Source: Clusia tigrina
Taxonomy: Eukaryota > Arthropoda > Insecta > Diptera > Clusiidae
Length of the DNA: 64,000 nt
Direction of reading: 5' to 3'
NCBI GenBank assembly: GCA_920105625.2
Contig: OV050030.1
Coordinates: forward strand, 212,644,325 to 212,708,324
This document shows, piece after piece, positions 62,980 to 64,000 of the stretch (its first letter is position 1; the number at the start of each line of letters is the position of its first letter). Both the position numbers and the translations under genes were made by a program. A model generated the notes under the pieces. It was not told the origin of the DNA. It saw nothing but the letters and a program-made list of their open reading frames with translations, and ran no database searches.

Positions 62980-64000
62980 GTGCTACCCTCGTGTCCCAAA
63001 TCAAACACTGATAAAACTTCAAATGGCCCTAACTTCTATACGGTGCTTCCTATACCTATCAAAGTTTGCAACAATCAAATGCTTGTAACTTTTTACTGGA
63101 GCGTCATAAAATCTTGAAATGTTGTGACAATAAAGTACTCGAGCCTCTTGTAAATTTAAGCTATCGCGCATAGCTATGCTACCCTTGAGTCCCAAATCAA
63201 CCAATGCTAAAACTTCAAATGGCCCTAACGGTGCGTCCTATACCTATCAAAGTTTGCAACAATCAAATGCTTGTAACTTTTTACTGGAGCGTCATAAAAT
63301 CTTGAAATTTTGCGACAATAAAGTACTCGAGCCTCTTATCAATTTAAGCTATCGCTCATAGCTATGCTACCCTTGTGTCCCAAATCAAACACTGATAAAA
63401 CTTCAAATGGCCCTAACTTCTATACGGTGTGTCCTATACCTATCAAAGTTTGCAACAATCAAATGCTTGTAACTTTTTACTGGAGCGTCATAAAATCTTG
63501 AAATTTGGTGAAAATAAAGTACTCGAGCCTCTTATCAATTTAAGCTATCGCTCATAGCTGTGCTACCCTTGTGTCCCAAATCAAACACTGATAAAACTTC
63601 AAATGGCCCTAACTTCTATACAGTGCGTCCTACACTTATCAAATTTTGCAAGGATCAAATGCTTGCAACTTTTTACTGGAGCGTCATAAATCCTTGAAAT
63701 TTGGTGACAATAAAGTACTCGAGCCTCTTATCAATTTAAGCTATCGCTCATAGCTATGCTACCCTTGAGTCCCAAATCAAACACTGATCAAACTTCAAAT
63801 GGCCCTAACTTCTATACGGTGCGTCCCATACCTATCAAAGTTTTGAACAATCAAATGCTTGTAATTTTTTACTGGAGCTTAATAAAATCTTGAAATTTTG
63901 CGACAATAAAGTACTCGAGCCTCTTATCAATTTAAGCTATCGCTCATAGCTGTGCTACCCTTGAGTCCCAAATTAAACACTGATAAAACTTTAAATGGCC
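62980..64000. repeat. HOR-H copy 2, cut by the window edge
   Basis: Five complete units (62980, 63176 short, 63364, 63560, 63756) and the first 49 bases of an AAATTAAACAC unit at 63952, matching 61420-62440. Nothing suggests the array is ending. Confidence 0.86.

Larger units (their letters stand above)
1..64000. repeat. Continuous head-to-tail satellite array, 328 full monomers
   Basis: Every base belongs to one satellite family. Counting from the (A/G)TGCTACCC motif, monomers start at 13, 201, 397, 593 and so on without a break to 63952. Of the complete units, 277 are 196 bp, 39 are 188 bp, one is 187 bp, and eleven have private lengths (178 x3, 194, 195 x2, 197 x2, 198, 200, 218). These lengths sum exactly to 13-63951. 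All copies are in the same orientation. There are no genes, transposable elements, telomeric repeats, N runs or unique spacers. The length and HOR structure resemble eukaryotic centromeric or heterochromatic satellites. That role is inferred from organisation, because nothing in the sequence proves kinetochore association. Confidence 0.98.

Noticed and set aside
13..63361. Many 61-codon open frames on the plus strand (starting MLPLSPKS) and on the minus strand (starting MVDLGLKG)
   Set aside because: They recur because the monomer recurs. Each is confined to about one unit and ends at a stop at nearly the same site; 188 and 196 are not multiples of three, so frames cannot run across units. 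Both strands are open over overlapping spans, and the differences between copies track repeat subtypes, with no sign of protein constraint. No ribosome-binding or promoter context is seen.
1..64000. CRISPR array or other spaced repeat
   Set aside because: Units of about 190 bp abut one another with no unique spacers, and there are no cas-like genes.
1..64000. CENP-B box
   Set aside because: I looked for the TTCG...CGGG core on both strands of the reference units and found none; the nearest text, TTCTATACGGTG, lacks both halves.
1..64000. tRNA, 5S rRNA or Pol III promoter boxes, and rDNA spacer subrepeats
   Set aside because: No GGTTCGA-type B box, no cloverleaf and no rRNA coding sequence anywhere.
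1..64000. Telomeric or subtelomeric repeat
   Set aside because: No TTAGGG/TTTAGGG-type tracts; the monomer is long and of mixed composition.
1..64000. Transposon-derived tandem array (LTR or MITE ends)
   Set aside because: No terminal inverted repeats, target-site duplications, primer-binding site or polypurine tract recognised. The junction palindrome is too short to be a transposon end.

Overview
The window is one uninterrupted block of tandem satellite DNA. I tiled it by hand from end to end: 12 leading bases, then 328 complete head-to-tail monomers (13-63951), then a 49-base partial monomer. Every monomer has the same orientation. I see no gene, RNA gene, transposon, inversion, gap or unrelated spacer anywhere. 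Most monomers are 196 bp. Forty belong to a shorter class (39 of 188 bp, one of 187 bp) that lacks 8 bp and carries three linked substitutions. Eleven others have private lengths: 178 (three copies), 194, 195 (two), 197 (two), 198, 200 and 218 bp. These lengths add up exactly to the tiled span.

This organisation points to a eukaryotic (peri)centromeric or other heterochromatic array in a long-read assembly. The monomer is close to a nucleosome repeat in length, the array shows higher-order repeats (HORs), and unequal exchange has left visible scars. The sequence has no taxonomic marker. A plant satellite would fit the length and base composition (about 39 percent GC), but I cannot name the organism or the family.

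Layout, with monomers counted from the ATG/GTG of the (A/G)TGCTACCC motif. HOR-A is an 11-mer of about 2.13 kb, in three copies at 201-6588. HOR-B is rich in short monomers, with copies of 14, 18 and 20 monomers at 5625-15672. A three-monomer bridge follows at 15673-16260. HOR-C has copies of 16 and 18 monomers at 16261-22906. HOR-D is an 8-mer of about 1.57 kb at 22907-26830. Island E at 26831-28552 is a displaced piece of A/B-type sequence. HOR-F is very long, with copies of 34 and 38 monomers (6.66 and 7.44 kb) plus partial copies, at 28553-49322, and holds nested 6-mers. G-type sequence runs from 49323 to 61419 and includes two 17-mers of 3306 bp. HOR-H is an 8-mer of 1560 bp from 61420 to the window end.

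Nothing here acts as a set of genes. The recurring 61-codon reading frames are by-products of the monomer sequence: each is confined to about one monomer and is closed by a stop at nearly the same site. The informative content is the history of the array: which monomer variants were amplified, deleted, fused and moved. The conserved inverted-repeat structure at each monomer junction is also informative.
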